A DNA stretch of 64,000 bases, from the NCBI GenBank assembly GCA_001414485.1, contig LLEY01000003.1:682001-746000 (forward strand), given 5' to 3'. Source of the stretch: Calycina herbarum. Its lineage: Eukaryota > Ascomycota > Leotiomycetes > Helotiales > Pezizellaceae. The position numbers and the translations under genes were made by a program. Below are positions 23,954 to 38,544 of the stretch, piece by piece; within the stretch, counting starts at the first letter, position 1; each line of letters starts with the position of its first letter. A model generated the notes under the pieces. It was not told the DNA's origin. It did no database searches and saw nothing but the letters and a program-made list of their open reading frames with translations.

Positions 23954-24110
23954 CAAAGTAATCAAAGTAATCAAATACTCAAAGTAATCAAATACTCAAA
24001 GTAATCAAATACTCAAAGTAATCAAATACTCAAAGTAATCAAATACTCAAAGTAATCAAATACTCAAAGTAATCAAATACTCAAAGTAATCAAATACTCA
24101 AATACTCAAG
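23954..24110 (+). repeat. 17-bp tandem repeat, about eight copies
   Basis: Unit AAAGTAATCAAATACTC is repeated almost perfectly. Near identity between copies suggests recent expansion. Confidence 0.93.
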
Positions 24111-25752
24111 TACTACTCAAGCACCACTCAAGCACTACAGGAGTAAATTATAACCACACTCCTCTCCACAGTCCTTTCTCCGATTCCGACAGAGAAGGCA
24201 AGAGAGAAGGCCAAAGACCCCTCCCCAAAAAGAAGGGTAAAACCCTAGAACCAAGTCCATAAACACCACGGAGATATACACCCTCTCTGATATACACCCT
24301 CCCCACAACTTGCGCACATCTCTCGCCTCTCGCCTCTCGCCTCTCGCCCCTTACCAACTCATTCATCAACAAACCCAGCCCACCTCACCTCACCTCACCT
24401 CACTCAGTCCCGGAACTCAAATTAGCAACCACAAGGTCACCCCCTCCAGCATTCCAAATGATCCATCATCAAATCACCAAGACCAAGGATCGAACATCGC
24501 CACACACCACGCACCTCCTCCGAGTCCCCCGAGCTCTCTCTCCCCTTGATCTCCCCACAAAACAAAATCAAAACCAAAAAAAAAAACACGTCACATCAAA
24601 ACAAAATCTCCCATCCCAAAAAGAAAACAAATCAAAGCAAACCATCATAAAGCAAGCAAGGTCGCGATACAACATCATCAAAAAGTTCAGCTCAGCTCAA
24701 AAAATACTCATACTGTAATTCTGGAATACCACTACTCTTCTCCAAAAATTCATCTAAATACATTCCATCCCCATCTCCTTCACCGTTCTTCCATCACTTC
24801 CTGCCATTCCCATTCTCTCCTCCCTCTTTCATTTCAAATCCCCATTCCAATCACCTCACCTCAACAACATCACTAGTAAAAAGCTATGCCAACCAGCGGC
24901 CTGCCACAGACGAACCACCAGCGAAAAGGCTCAAAAAGCTCAAAAATTTCCTCCCAGCAAAAAAACAAACAAGTTGACAAAAAAAGAGAGGTTGTAGTAG
25001 GTAGCGCGCCTCAGACCGCATAAAAGTCCAAAAGACAACAAAAAAAAAGGAAAAACTAAAACCCGACGCGAAGTATGTCCCAAGATTTTTCCCATTGCTG
25101 CGTCTCCCTTCGCATTAAAAAGCTAACAAAAAAGACTAAGCTAATTTGATTTTTGAATTGTACAAGGTTTTAAAAAAACACAGGAGTAAGCAGACCCTCC
25201 CCCTTCCCAATCATAATGGGAAACAAGTAAGTAGCCCGGCCCCCCAAAATATAAAATAGGTTCCTCGCCCCCCAAGGCCCTCGGCCAACAAGGGGCTCAA
25301 GAAGTAATCAATGACAAATGAAACATTTTTTCCGTTGCGCGCTGTGAAGCAGTCTTTTGCTCGCTCTCTTCAAACTTATATAAGTTCAGTCTATAGGAGG
25401 TGGGTATTTCGAAAATAGTAAAATGAAAAGGGAAAAAAAGTCGCCGCAAAGCAAATAAAGTAAAACATGATTTGTGGAGCCATTGATCTAATTTGGTGGC
25501 TCACGGGTATGAAATGATTGACAACGAAATGTAAGTTGTGGAAAAAAGGAACATGATCATGACTCCAAAAGTGTACACGCTGCCCCAAAGGTTCGAGTAA
25601 AAAAGCAAGACGGTCAAATGACAAAGGAACTTGCAAAGGCCTCGAATTGCCAAGTGCAGACCGGTTATCCCCCAAACACCACGCAATGTAGATGCAGCAA
25701 AAGAACTTTTCCTCCACGTAATTTACATACAGACTAAGCGATCTGGCTCGTC

Positions 25753-28198
25753 TCAAAATCGATTCTGAGCTGCAAATATGCTTGCCGCCGCAGATGCCGC
25801 CCATTCGTTACCATCGTAATCATAGGGAGGGGTAGATGACTGTTGTTTGTGGGAATGTCGGACCTTGGATGGGGTTACCTGCGCAACACCTTGTCCAAAG
25901 AGAACTGCACTACCGCTCGCGGATGGTGATGGGGTTGGGTAAGGATTCGACAAACCGACGTTGCTATTGGATTGTCTCAATGCTCGGGTATCCGGTTGTA
26001 TTGAGTTTCGATCTAAGCGCTTCATGGCCTTGTGGGTTGATGTCAAAGCCTCATCGAGGAGCTCATCTTCCTCATCAGGAGTCTCGTACTGGCGACCACC
26101 AGGGATCTGAGATCGTCGAGTCCTACTTGACACAGGGCCCACGGCTGCACGGAGATTATCTGCTGATTTGGGTTGTTGATGTGGCAGTGAATGGTGTCGT
26201 TTAAGGACACTACTTGGGTTTACCACATGGTTCGGTGGGATGGGAGCAGTCTGTGATGAGTCGAGGTTTTGCTGTACCGTTCGGAGAGCTTTATCGAGAG
26301 CCTCATGCGTATCAACCTTTGGAATAGGGCTTGGGATTCCATTGCTGTCAATAACCATGGAAGATCTGTTGCTGGCCCAGGGACCACACCCCGCTTGAGC
26401 TTCGATATCCATTGATTTCGGGGATATAGGTGTTTGAGATTGACGACCCGAGAACCTCCTTGCTCGTTTCCGTAAATGTGAGAAGAAGCTTTCCTTCTGC
26501 CCATTTGGTGGCGACGCCAAACCACTGTTGCCGTTCAAAGCCATCTCTGCCTGCTGCCTGTGCAAGTCGGCGTAATGATTACCATTAGAAGCCACTGATA
26601 ATTGTCGGCCAATTTTCTTCGCCACCTGGTCATCCATATTAGCGGGTCGTTGACCTGAGGTATTGTATGCATCGGTGTAAGATGGCGTTCTACTGCTCGC
26701 CTGTGCGGTGACAGCGTCAGACAGAGGTGAAATAGGTTTGATGGTAGGCAAAATAGGCATGGGAGCAGCGTTCGATGGTCCGTTGTTCCACGTCGATCGC
26801 TTCGCCTGGTTGGGTCGAGTCTTGGCCACTGGAAGTTCTGTGGCGGCATGTACGGCCGCAGGGCGAGGAGGAGCATTCTCTTTTCCAGGTGCGGGTGCCA
26901 CAACTGTGTTGTTGCTATCGGTTCGGGCAATCAAAGATTTTCTGAACCATGACTTGCCTGATGAAGTTGGGGCAATCTCTGCAGAGTCCTTGGAGCCACG
27001 GTAGCTGAGGTCTGACTTTTGACGGCCCAACATTCTTGATGCAGATGATTTTGGACGTAAAGGATCCACGGCGTCGGTGAAGAACTCGTGGGCAAGAGCC
27101 TGTGTAGATGTTGGCCGAGTCTTTGGATCCCACATCAAGCACCACGTGACGAAATGAGCCAGCGAAGATGGCCATTGTGGTGTTTGAAGGATGGTGTCCA
27201 TGGCATGTGGTGCCATCTTTGGGAAAGAAAACCCAAGCTTGCCAGCTAGTCGAGTGCCTTCTCTCCATTCTCCTCCTCCTACTCGGCCTCCAGCCTTGTT
27301 GTACCAGTTCCCGGGGCTGCCCATAATCTCACACACCCTCCAAACCTGATCGACCTCGTTTCCACCGGGGAATAAGGGTTTCAATGTTGCAATCTCTACA
27401 GCCATGGCACCAATTGCCCAGATATCCACCGGTGCAGAGTACTCGCCCGCACGTAATAACACTTCGGGTGCACGATACCATCTGGTGGAAACATAAGTTG
27501 TGTATGGCAGCTTGGAGTGCGTCTCTCGAGCGAGTCCAAAATCGGCAATCTTGACAGTGTAGGTCGGAGGCGTCGATGGAGGTGTGACCATGGCGGAGTA
27601 TCGTCGGAAAGAATTACCTGAATCTTGTTGAGCGGATGTAGATACGAGAATATTTTCCGGCTTGATATCGCGATGAAAGAAATGGTGAGCGTGGATATGC
27701 TCCAACCCTTGCATGATCTGGAATAATATGCTCTTGACACTTGCAACATCCAGACATTTGTGATCCCGGGCCTTCATTAACTGATAGAGATTGCCATCCA
27801 TATACTCCATGGCAATATGTAATTTTTTCGTAAACGGATCGAGGAAGATGTCGAGAGCAGGAACCAGGTGCTGATGATTAGGGAGAGTTCGTAGAAAGAC
27901 GACCTCTCGTAGTTCGAGACATGGTGCAAAGGATTCAAAGTTCTTCTTCATGGTTTTGATGGCGATCTAAGGGGTTTCATGGTCAGCTTGGTAACGACCT
28001 CACTTTTTTGACCAAACTTACCACGGTGCCACGTCTCGCAACACTCGATCCCGCAGATCGAACTCTGGCCAAAACCACACTTCCGAAGCTTCCATCTCCA
28101 ATGTCCTTCAGTACTTCAAATCTATCCTCCAACGCGGTTCCCGTTGTCGTCAGGGGTGTCGACGAGCCCCGATGTGTTAAATCATATGCCACCGTCAT
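25753..28198 (-). CDS. IME2/RCK-type protein kinase (meiosis and development regulator)
   Basis: Two exons, 28022-28198 and 25753-27966, joined across a 55-bp intron (GTAAGT...TTAG), giving 796 residues. The kinase domain is complete: glycine loop IGDGSFGSVVLA (about 33-44), Lys in VIAIKTMKK (about 59-67), HRDIKPEN (about 157), ADFGLA, activation loop with the T-x-Y of this group (LPYTTYVSTRWYRAPE) and the insert GGRVGGGEW. The remaining half is disordered, Ser/Pro-rich and basic, as in fungal Ime2/Crk1 homologues, which control meiotic entry, sexual development or morphogenesis. The start is the first ATG giving a complete glycine loop. A 182-codon upstream frame ends overlapping it by ATGA. 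The minus-strand leader and promoter probably occupy 28.2-30.2 kb. Confidence 0.9.
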
Positions 28199-30200
28199 GC
28201 TGATTGTTTGCCAGGAAGGCCGTGTCGAGATTTGTTCGTTTGTCGCGGTGCTCTCAACTTGTGACGCGGTTGTTGTCGACGATGCTGAGCTACGATTTTG
28301 TTAGGGTCAAACGCCAATCTCGTGAGTTGACCCAAGATGAATTGGGGGAAAGACAGCCGCGTACCTTTGCTAGCACGTCGAGAAGCCCTTGAAAAAGAGC
28401 TTGACACAGTCACCGGTGCATGCAGGCGATACAAGATCGATATAACAGGAGACGAAGTCGGTAGTGGTATCGTTATACTAGTAGTAATAGGGGTTCGAGT
28501 TCGGGAAACGAGTGACGGGATAGGATGGTTTGTCGAGCGATTGCGTGGAATGATTGTGTCGATGGTTTGCTGAGTCGATATTCTCGGAGAAATTGATGGA
28601 TTGAGGAATTGTAAGGAAGGAGTGAAGAAGAGACTGAGCTCGAAGGGTCCAGGACGAGGAAAAGAGCCGTTACCAGGAAGCGGGAGTGCGGGTCCTGTGC
28701 CTGACCCACTTGTGAGTGCAGCAGCGCTCTCGTGGACGATCACAACAGGATGAGTCTCCGCGCACGAGTTTTGGGGTTAGCGCAAGAGGGGGTTTAGGGG
28801 AAGATTGATTGACGAAGTGGGCGGGCGTTGGGCCGTTAGCGGTGTCGTGGAGAAGCAGCACCTAAAGGGAAAAGAGCGGTGGTGGTGGTGGATGGTGGAT
28901 GGTGGATGGTGGACGTGGGGGACGCAGTGTGGTGTGTTGTTTTTTTTGATGCTGGAATTGGCGAGGGAAGATCGCGTGAAGGGCTGAAAGATGCAGAGGA
29001 AAACGCGCGGATCGATCGCATGAAGCGGCGTACCGTGGGTTGCAAGCTTCACCGCTGACGCCAAACGATTTCTGGCAGCGCGTGGTGGTGAAGAGGGCGA
29101 CTGGATCACTCGGGGATGCTTGAGGCGGCGAGGATGAGGATTTTTCGCAGTTGGACCCAATTCCAGCACAAGCTGTTGGGGGGCAGCATGAAGAAGCTCG
29201 GGGATGCTGATGGTTGCGATTAATGGCCAATTTCGCTAAGAACCTTCGATGGGCACAGGCGCGAACCGGGGGATGCGATGCGATGGATGGGATTTTCCGG
29301 ACGGATACGGATGCTTTGCTCAGCAGGAGAACTCTTCAGAAGGACAGGCCAGGGCAGGACAGGCTCAGGCAAGGAGGCTACGGGGAGACCAGGCCACTAT
29401 TCTAGCTATTCTAGAAGTAGCACACTATCGAAGTACCGCCAGGTTTAGGTCTGTCACTTGCACGCAGGGCAGCGCGCGCACAAAGGGGATTGGAAACTTG
29501 GCCGAGTCTGAGCGGGCGAGTGAATCGTGATCGTGGACCGGAGCTGGACGAAGGCTGGAGAAGTGCGGGTCTGTGAGAGCACACGAGTTTGAGGGAGGGG
29601 AGGGAGAGAGGGAATAAACAAGTTTCGAGTCGAGGGTGCAGTCTCCTCGTCGCGACGTAGTGATGCCAACGCAGCAATGGCAAATGCCTGACTGAGCCTG
29701 TGAGGGCGAGCAGCCTATTCGACCTGAGGCGAGAGGAGAAGAGCAGTGCAGTGACCAGTGATGGGCCACCCACGGAGCAGTTTGGGGACTTCCAATTGGG
29801 ACCTTGGACCCCAGGCGAGGGCTGATTTGACAGGACCAGCAAGGGAAAAAAGAGACTGGGAACTCGGGTTTTGGGTGAGTGAGGGACGGATGATTCAGGA
29901 GAGGGGAAGCCTTCCGGGCGGGGACGACGGCTTCAGAGCTTGCACTCCGGTATGAAATCAATGAAAGAGGTAAAGAGGCATGAAAGGAGAGTTGTGTCGA
30001 GTTGTGTCGAGTTGTGCAGCGTCGACGAACGAGTCGCTCGTTGGAGGATGTTGAGGGTTGAGAGTTGAGAGCTGGGGGAGGAAGTTGGCCTGGGAGGAGT
30101 GACGAGAGGGGCGATTACGTCGGGTGGCTGGAGGAAGGGAGTCTCAAGACTCAAGAGGCAGTTGCGACCGACGACTCACCCAGCCAGCCTGTAGGATACT
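28199..30200 (-). promoter_or_regulatory. Probable long 5' leader and promoter of the IME2-like gene
   Basis: On the minus strand the sequence before the start is C/T-rich with several overlapping open frames (for example 28743-28195, 182 codons, ending ATGA at the kinase start). These look like upstream frames of a long leader rather than proteins: Pro/Ser/Arg-rich with no domain. A CT-rich, TATA-poor region continues to about 30.2 kb. IME2 homologues are known to be tightly regulated; the specific sites here are not identified. Confidence 0.35.
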
Positions 30201-31893
30201 AGTAGAGTACCAGGTAACACTGTTGTCTACGTGGACGACGGCGATCTGATGGTGTAAATAATAACAATAATAGCCCCGAGTTTGCTGCACTGCGCATCGC
30301 ATTGGAATTTAGAAAGCAAGGCTGGTATGGTAGACAACCTATGAGAATCCCTCAGCTCAGCATCGCATGCATCATCACTCTGGTAACTGGTAGAGTATAG
30401 TAACTTGGCCTCAACTATGCTTACTTCTATGTTACAGTACAGTACAGTACGGAACATCCCCTGCCAATGGAAACAGCAGACAGAAAGACCATTCGTTGCG
30501 TGATGCATTGGTCCTTCCAATAGCCTGATAGAAGTCCGTTTCCTAGTCTATTCAATACTCGACTCGACGCCCTCAACTCGACGCCCTCAATAGGAAAGAA
30601 GAACGACGATATCTCTAGCTTACGAGTCTCGACTCCCGAGCGAGTGCTCGAGTACGTATTAGATACGCTACTTACTCCATCTGTCAAACGTTGCGCCGTG
30701 CCAAACCAATTCTCCCATCTGACCTCGCTCACAGCATCACGGATTCTGGTCTGGAATGCCTCGGCTTCCTTGCAGAGTGATACTATTCGCAGAAGGCTAT
30801 TCGCAGAAGGGCTGTGATCCTGCACCTCAGCGTAAGGAGGACGGTTATTCCATCCAAATCACACTGTCCTCTCACTCCCTTCGTGTTCACGTCCATTCAT
30901 TCCTCAGCCAAAGAGAGAGGATTCTTCTCCTTCTTCCACCCATCATCTCCCATCCTCTCCTCCCTCCTCCCAACTCCCACACCTCATCTCCAGATCTGAC
31001 CAAGACGTCCCCCAAAACCAAAAAAAGGATCTGGAAATAGAATCATGGCAGGATCATGGTGCAGCGATGATGCCAGGTCCCCTCCGCAAGTGCCGGGATC
31101 CTCATCAATGCCTCTCTCTCACTTGTCACGCTTTCCGTGTGCAATGCCGCTCCCACTCCCACTCCCACTATGGTCAGGCTAGAGCACTAGGCCCTCCGGC
31201 AAGGGCAGCGGACCGTAACCGCATTATTCTGGAATCTCTGTCATCCAGTCATCAGGGAGCGATCAGACATGGGTCATTTGTTTCAACCCAGACGGACGGC
31301 CAAGGGGATTGGAATTGAGATGAGATGGAATCTTTTGCCAAAGAACCCACGTTTCGCAGTGAAATCAATGCAAGCCAAGCTAACCCGCCAATAATCTATT
31401 CAACGTCTGAGGGTGTGGGAACTCTAGACCTCTCTTCATTTGATAATTTAGTTGGTGGTGCTTGGACCCTAAATACTGGTGTGCGCAAGTTCGCAGCTTT
31501 AGTGTGTGAACTTGGTGTGTGTGTGTGTTGAAAAAACGCGACGATCTCCTGCGAACGATTGCTGCTTGCATTGCATTAATCTCCAATTTGGGTTTCACAA
31601 CTCTGCTAATTTGCCGGGGGTCGGCGGCCGCCAGTCCACTCGACCCCTCGTTTTTTTAATATCCACGATCGAGATCTGATGAGGATATACTCTACCGTGT
31701 GATTCGTGGGTCCGAATCTTCAATTGCCTAGACCTGACAGGAATCCCGCCATTTTCCGTTGCGCTATTATGCCTCTCATTTGTTTGCCTTGTCGTCCGCG
31801 CGATATCATTCTATCGAAGTGACTGCAACTGCAACTGCTTCAAGACCAAGAGGAGGGCATTTCGAGTCAGTCCCACCAGCGTGTCCAATGAAT

Positions 31894-31926
31894 TGGGTTG
31901 GGTTGGGTTAGGTTGGGTTGGGTTGA
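31894..31926 (+). repeat. Short TTGGG tandem array
   Basis: Six or so TTGGG units with one TTAGG variant, followed by a degenerate CAACTCAACTC stretch. It is the reverse complement of the CCAAC array at 23431. Confidence 0.88.
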
Positions 31927-34900
31927 GTACTCAGTTTAACTCAACTCAACTCCGAGTACTTACCTCGGATCTTGACAGAATTCTAGGCTCTTGTCAACAC
32001 GGTGAGAAACGCCCATATCCTCGTCGGTTCTTCGTGAGGGGTCGAATACTAGAAAATGGAACTATCGAGAGGGGCTCCTCGTCCCGATGACAGCATAGCT
32101 ATCTTTCATCTGTCTTTTGCACTGTTATGCCATTTTTCTACTTGTTTGTATTGTTGTCAACTTCAAGACCAAAGGACAGGACTCCAAGTCGGGGTCGGAC
32201 TGGCGTGTTGAATGAATAGGTTGACTCGAGTTGAGTAGTCCTCGATTTACTTCGACTCTTGAGTTCATATCAAGTGGTTTGTGACTACTCGAGGAGCCTA
32301 TCTTTGCGAATTCAATGGTAATTATGAGTGCAAAATAGTAGGATGTAGTCAAAACTCTCAAGATCTCTGGTGTTGGACCCTTGGGATTCACTCGCAGAGG
32401 AAAGATGTAGAGAGAGGATAGGTTTGTGGAATTGGTTCTGGGTTGCTTTTCTCTCTCCTTATTCTCTCTCTCCTTATTCTCTCTCGTGTTGATACTTCAA
32501 AAGTGACTGTTGATTGTGAAAATGGTGAAAGAAGAGACGCGTAGTGATGGGGCGCTTTTGAAAAGAAGTTGAAGAATCAGCTGTTGGTGCAATTCTCATT
32601 TCGTTGGCTTCTCTTCCTTAACTTGTGGATCTAGCTTTTTTGGCTTGAGGTTTTTTGAGATGTGAATTTTTCTTATCGGAGTGGTAGGTTTTTTCTTTTC
32701 ATTTCGTTCGTGAATTATCTGAGCATTAGAGAAGTACTCTGTGAGGAGGGTGGGTAGCGTGAGTGAAGTAAAGTAGAGTTTGAGTAGGAGTGCTATTATA
32801 CTCTACTGGAGGGGTGAACCCTATGACTCAAGCCCTACTCGCTCAACTCATTTGATGCGTTGGTAAGCAATCATCTCCGAGGGTTTGGATTCATTTCTTG
32901 AGTGAGATGTGAAGATGAACGCATGAAGGTACAGCATTATATTAGTTAATGAACCTCTTTCTTAATTATGAATCTCAACTTTCTCTCTTCTTTAGTATCA
33001 TTATTTCTGTTGCGTTTTACGTGATAACACCACATCTACAAAGGTTAAAACAGTCAAGACTGTCGATTTTCCCTTTCGAACCTAACCTCTCACCAAATCG
33101 TTGCAGCCTAAGTCTCTACCCTCCTCGGTACTCTCAACGACGATAGATATCGTACAAATTCAAGACTAGGCAGCACGGAGAAGTATCCCAGCTTTGCTGC
33201 TGAGATAAAAAGAGACTCACCTCTCCAACCGTCACGTTGACCTCATCTTAGACACCAAGCTGAACGATCTTTACATGCCTTTCTTTCCCACAGGACAAAC
33301 CGGGATTATTGACTAAATTTGGCGATCAGCTGTTGATGATTCTCGACCACTTCCCTCTCTCTTACAAGATTTATTCCATGCCAGCTATAGAAATTTTAAA
33401 TCCGAAAGCTGAATTGGGATTCGACAAGAAGACCAGAATCGACAGCAAACATATCAGAGCATTCCCAAATTGCTTGCCATCCGCCTTTGCGTACCTCTCG
33501 TGCCTTTTTGTATTTTACGTGGAGTTTACAAGTCCGACTTTTCTTGACAACTCTGGTATAAATTCCACATTGTCGCAGAGAGGAAACACACCATTGTATT
33601 TGCATACCAAACATGAATTATTGGGGTTAGGGGGCGGGGGGACGAAAACCTACTGTCATTACTTATTTATCTTTCCTCACCTCTTCACCATATTTCTCAA
33701 AACACGACGAACCTGCAAATGCAAGAAGCGCTCGCTGCCCGACTTGTACTCAAAAGCCATCAAAATATCACCTATGGAATTCCTACAGTAAAAGAAAAAT
33801 AAAAAGAGAGAGAATTCCAATGAAAAGGCCTTATACCTCACCGAACAAACCCCGTTACTAAAAATAACAATAATCTAGTACATACAACAAGAAACCCCAT
33901 CTAAGATCACCCGTCCACTAGGAAAATTGGACCGAGATCCATACTCAAAAAATATTTTTAAGTAACCTCAAAATTGAACCTCCATCGGTCACCCTTCTTA
34001 TATACAATCCACCGCTAATAACGTAGTAAAAAGTTGAACATCCCACACCAACCCTCAAACTTCAGACGACACCGCGCACCTAGAATAGAAAAAGCAGAAG
34101 AAGCAGCGCGCTGCGCGTTCCAGACCATAACCACTAATTGCGAGAATAGACATCTAACGGCAACAATATCGACGGATGAGGAAGTAAACATGCAAGGTGA
34201 AAAGAACGTCGTAATTGAGAGGAGGGAGATAATCGACAGTAACTTGAACTTCATATACTGATAGTTTAGTCTTATTTCTGAATAACGTTTCAATAATATT
34301 ATAAGCAACCTTCTTAACCTCCAAGTCATAGAGAGGAGTCACTCCATCCACCCAAAACGGTAGAATAAATTCTAACTAGCTGTTCTTGTGAAAGGTTGAG
34401 TTATTTCTTTTCACTACCCCCCGAACTCGGTTCTCGCCAGGCAAATATGTATTTTAAGCGCAGATCTTTCTTACCTTATTCCCACAACAACTTCCTTCCC
34501 AGTGCAGGACCAAGCCGCCGTGAAGCATGTAACCTTTTTTTTTTGATTGCAATGATATCTGTCGTAAGCTCTTATAGCATTCTAACAATTTGGAATAAGC
34601 AGCCACAAGTCATGTGTCCCAGCAAGAAAGACCACCAAGACCACGAGAAGAACACCGACCATCCCCCATCAGACGTGAAAAGATCAACCAAAACAGGGAT
34701 ACTCGAATTCCAGAGCAGCTGCAGCTGAAATACACTGCACAATTTAAGTGGACGCGGGGGGCAAATCGTATAAAAATAGAGAAATTGGACGACTCAATGA
34801 ACCCGGGTAGGTTCTATGTATATAGTAACATAACGTTTTCAAGACCCAAAAACTAAGCCTCCGATGGACGCTTATCTAAAGAAGAAGAATCCAGACCGAA

Positions 34901-34931
34901 AGTCGAATCAGATTCGACAAGAATAGGAGAA

Positions 34932-34934
<3 letters not shown>

Positions 34935-34980
<46 letters not shown>
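34935..34980 (+). repeat. GA dinucleotide microsatellite
   Basis: An uninterrupted (GA)n run of about 23 units. The minus-strand frame across it (Ser-Leu repeats) is a by-product. Confidence 0.95.
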
Positions 34981-34984
<4 letters not shown>

Positions 34985-36093
34985 AATCAACAGCAAGCAA
35001 GCAAACCAAAACATCCCGAAAACACTTTCCATTTTCCGCACTCCACCAAACCGGAGGAAGCAACAGATGGATAGGAGGGCGTCTTTCAATTGATTTCTCT
35101 TTTCGTTCCCCTCTCTACAATACTATCCCAAGTACAATAATATACCTGAGTCTGTATTTATTTCCTGTCCTTTATCATAAGCATCCAACCAAGAACTTCA
35201 CTTCGAGAGAGAAATAATTTTCTTCTCGAGAGTTTACTCTCTGAAATCTAGCTTACCTACTTTACACAAATAATCACAGAGTCTCAACTCCTCTCACTGC
35301 CCATTTTCCTTTATTTCTCAAATTCTTGGTAGACTCTGTATAATTACCGTCGAAACTTGTATTTGTGTCGAAACCCTCCGAAATATTCACAAAACCGCAA
35401 ATATGACTGTATGGCGTTCAGTTATCTACAAACACATAATGCAAGAAAACAAGTCGAGGGGAGTTGATAGCTTCTTCGCCAAGGTCTTCGCATAAGATTC
35501 CTCTTAGGACGGAACCTGTTTCAAATGGCAGCAGAGCCTAGAGCATTTGGCTGGGTCGTGGTGGTCTTAATAAAGTGATTGAACATATGTAAGACTTGAC
35601 TTCTTTCCACTCACATCCATATCCACACCCTATGCCTTGAACCCTTCAATGGTAACAACCTGACCGGGGATTCCTTCTGCGATGTCATCTTGGCAATACC
35701 AATCACCATGCGACGAGCTTTTATCATCTTCATTTGTAATGCGCTGGTTGGTCATCTATAGTGAATAGAGAGCTTGATACACTAGCATCGAAGTCAGAAA
35801 GACAGCGGGATAGGAAACCAGACAGTAGACAGCTCACTTAAAAGAAAAAAAGACAGCGTAATGGGAGCAATCCAATCAATTGCCATATTATCTATCCTGT
35901 CCTGTACATCTAACGTGGTAAAGAGGAGATCTGAATTTGGGTCACACAACCCAGGCACCCACCCGTGCTGGGCCATGTAAAAGGGCAACCACCATGCCTT
36001 CTATCTAACCTAGAGTACAAAATACAGAGCCGATCGATCTTTCGTCTATGCTTCTATGAATACACTGCCGTCTGCGCCTTGGAAATCATTCGT

Positions 36094-36993
<900 letters not shown>

Positions 36994-38544
36994 TTTGAAT
37001 TAAAAGGTTGTAGGCTGTGTCGTAAAGGTCGTAAAGGGATGAGGTGAGCGGGAGGCTATGGTACGTGAGGTAGGAGATGTGAGGAAGTATTATTGGTATG
37101 ATGGGAAGGAGGAAGAAAAAGATTTTGGATCGGCGCTGGGCAGGTTTTGTTTGCCTGTCGGCACCAGAGATGACACGGAGATTCTTTAGCTCAAGTGGCG
37201 CGTGCTGTGGCTCAAGCTTAAAGTGGGCCGCATTTGCAACGTGACTCCTCTCATTGGTCACTCGGCGACTGGAAAGGAAAATCCCGGGCGAAGGGAAATT
37301 TTCGGAATCTTTCAACTCGTACGATTCCGGCTTTGCTCCGTAGTTAACCTTTTTACTCACTTGAATCAGGTAGAAACGTCTTGAAGTTATTGTTCATCAT
37401 AAGGAGATTTTTGTTGCACAGGGGCAGACGCTTAAAGGTTACTCATCAATTGCAACACCACATCATTGCATTTAAAGTGACCTTAATAAGCTCAAGAACC
37501 GAAGGTCTTAGTTGAATAGAAGTAAAAACCGAAAAAATTCACGGTAAAGGAGAAAGCGCAGCTTGGGCTTGTGACTCGTGGCAACCTTATTGTTGGCGCA
37601 TATACCAGCGGTGAGGTTTTGTGTTGTATTAACCTGGCAGTTTGAATCAGCACCGCCATCAAGAGTAAAATCATTAAAGTATCAAGCCACAGAATCTAAT
37701 GAGCAATAACCTGAGCTCTGTGAACTTGATAAATGGTTGGCCATGTTTGTTTGCAAAATGATATAGCATATAAGGAAGGAAGATGACAACTTGTCTTTTC
37801 TAATAGTAAATTTGACTTCTGTATTTCATCAGAATTCATGTGCATGATTAAAATACTTGATTGATGTCATCTTTGCTCAAGAAACGATTAGGTGTCTGCA
37901 ATTCTTATCTCATTTCGCAATACCCTTCACCTCCGAACCTCGGAGAGTGTCACAGGAAAGTAGCACCGACTACTGACTGTCAATTTTGACGCTAAAATGT
38001 CCGTTGGACATAGTATAGAATATTGACCGCAAAAATAATTCATCTTAACGACTTCTACCCCCTTTCCTACCCCACGCTAAGCGCCACGCTTGTGAGAACT
38101 ATGAAGAATCGGCATTGCCTTTTTAGAGGAGTCATTACCCCTCCTATAACCCCCTCTCTAAGTCTCAGGCTAGTGACAACTAAGAGGAACCAGCACCGAA
38201 CTTCTTGCAAAACAGATGCAATAATAGGGAGTCCGGTGCTTTCCCACTGAATATTCAAGTTACAACCATAAAAATGACGAGAGAAAGATAACTGTTGGAA
38301 GCGGAACTAACGGGTTTAAAAGAACACAGCTTTCCTTCTTTTTTTCTCTTCAGACATTTCTCAAATAGTGTTTCAACCAATATTCTCAGATACTGAAATC
38401 CAGAATCGCAGCTTCTTTCTATCCTTATATCGACTTTACGACTTTCATTCAAATCCAACTTCAAGTCATACACTCGCATCATATACACTTGTATATTCAT
38501 CCAACAAGTCAAGTCTATATACACCAAGAAATCTGCAACAATCA
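36994..38544. other. Divergent promoter region between cytochrome c and the 38545 gene
   Basis: The two genes point away from each other, so their control sites must lie here. CCAAT-type boxes can be seen on the minus strand (ATTGG at about 37255, upstream of cytochrome c), which would suit HAP-complex control of a respiratory gene, but this is an inference from a short motif. No gene is supported; the frame from 38368 before the ATG at 38545 is leader. Confidence 0.4.

Larger units (their letters stand above)
22129..25752. other. Repeat-rich spacer, probably including the long 3' UTR of the IME2-like gene
   Basis: No gene is supported. It contains several tandem arrays listed separately (22785, 23434, 23690, 23954), A-rich stretches at 24560-25060 and CT-rich tracts at 24300-24420 and 24770-24850. 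The minus-strand frame at 25391-25804 overlaps the kinase terminus and is a shadow. Confidence 0.45.
30201..36093. other. About 5.9 kb without a supportable gene
   Basis: Only short frames with conflicting strands. The longest, 33309-33791 (+, 160 codons), has no recognisable domain and contains a G-rich run. The region includes the TTGGG array (31894) and a GA microsatellite (34935). The minus-strand 3' UTR of cytochrome c probably covers part of 35.6-36.09 kb. Confidence 0.45.

Noticed and set aside
23714..23974. Ser/Thr/Tyr-repeat frame on the minus strand
   Set aside because: It is the translation of the GAATA/GAGTA microsatellite.
23954..24110. Regular 17-bp repeats considered as a CRISPR-like array
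   Set aside because: There are no unique spacers; it is a plain tandem satellite in a eukaryotic genome.
24310..24718. Pro/Ser/Lys-rich frames on the + strand
   Set aside because: They come from CT-rich and A-rich low-complexity sequence, probably the 3' UTR flank of the kinase.
33309..33791. 160-codon + frame that could be a gene
   Set aside because: No domain, no splice context, mixed hydrophobic and G-rich composition; chance frame more likely.
34853..35089. Leu/Ser-repeat frame resembling a signal peptide
   Set aside because: It is produced by the GA dinucleotide repeat read on the minus strand.
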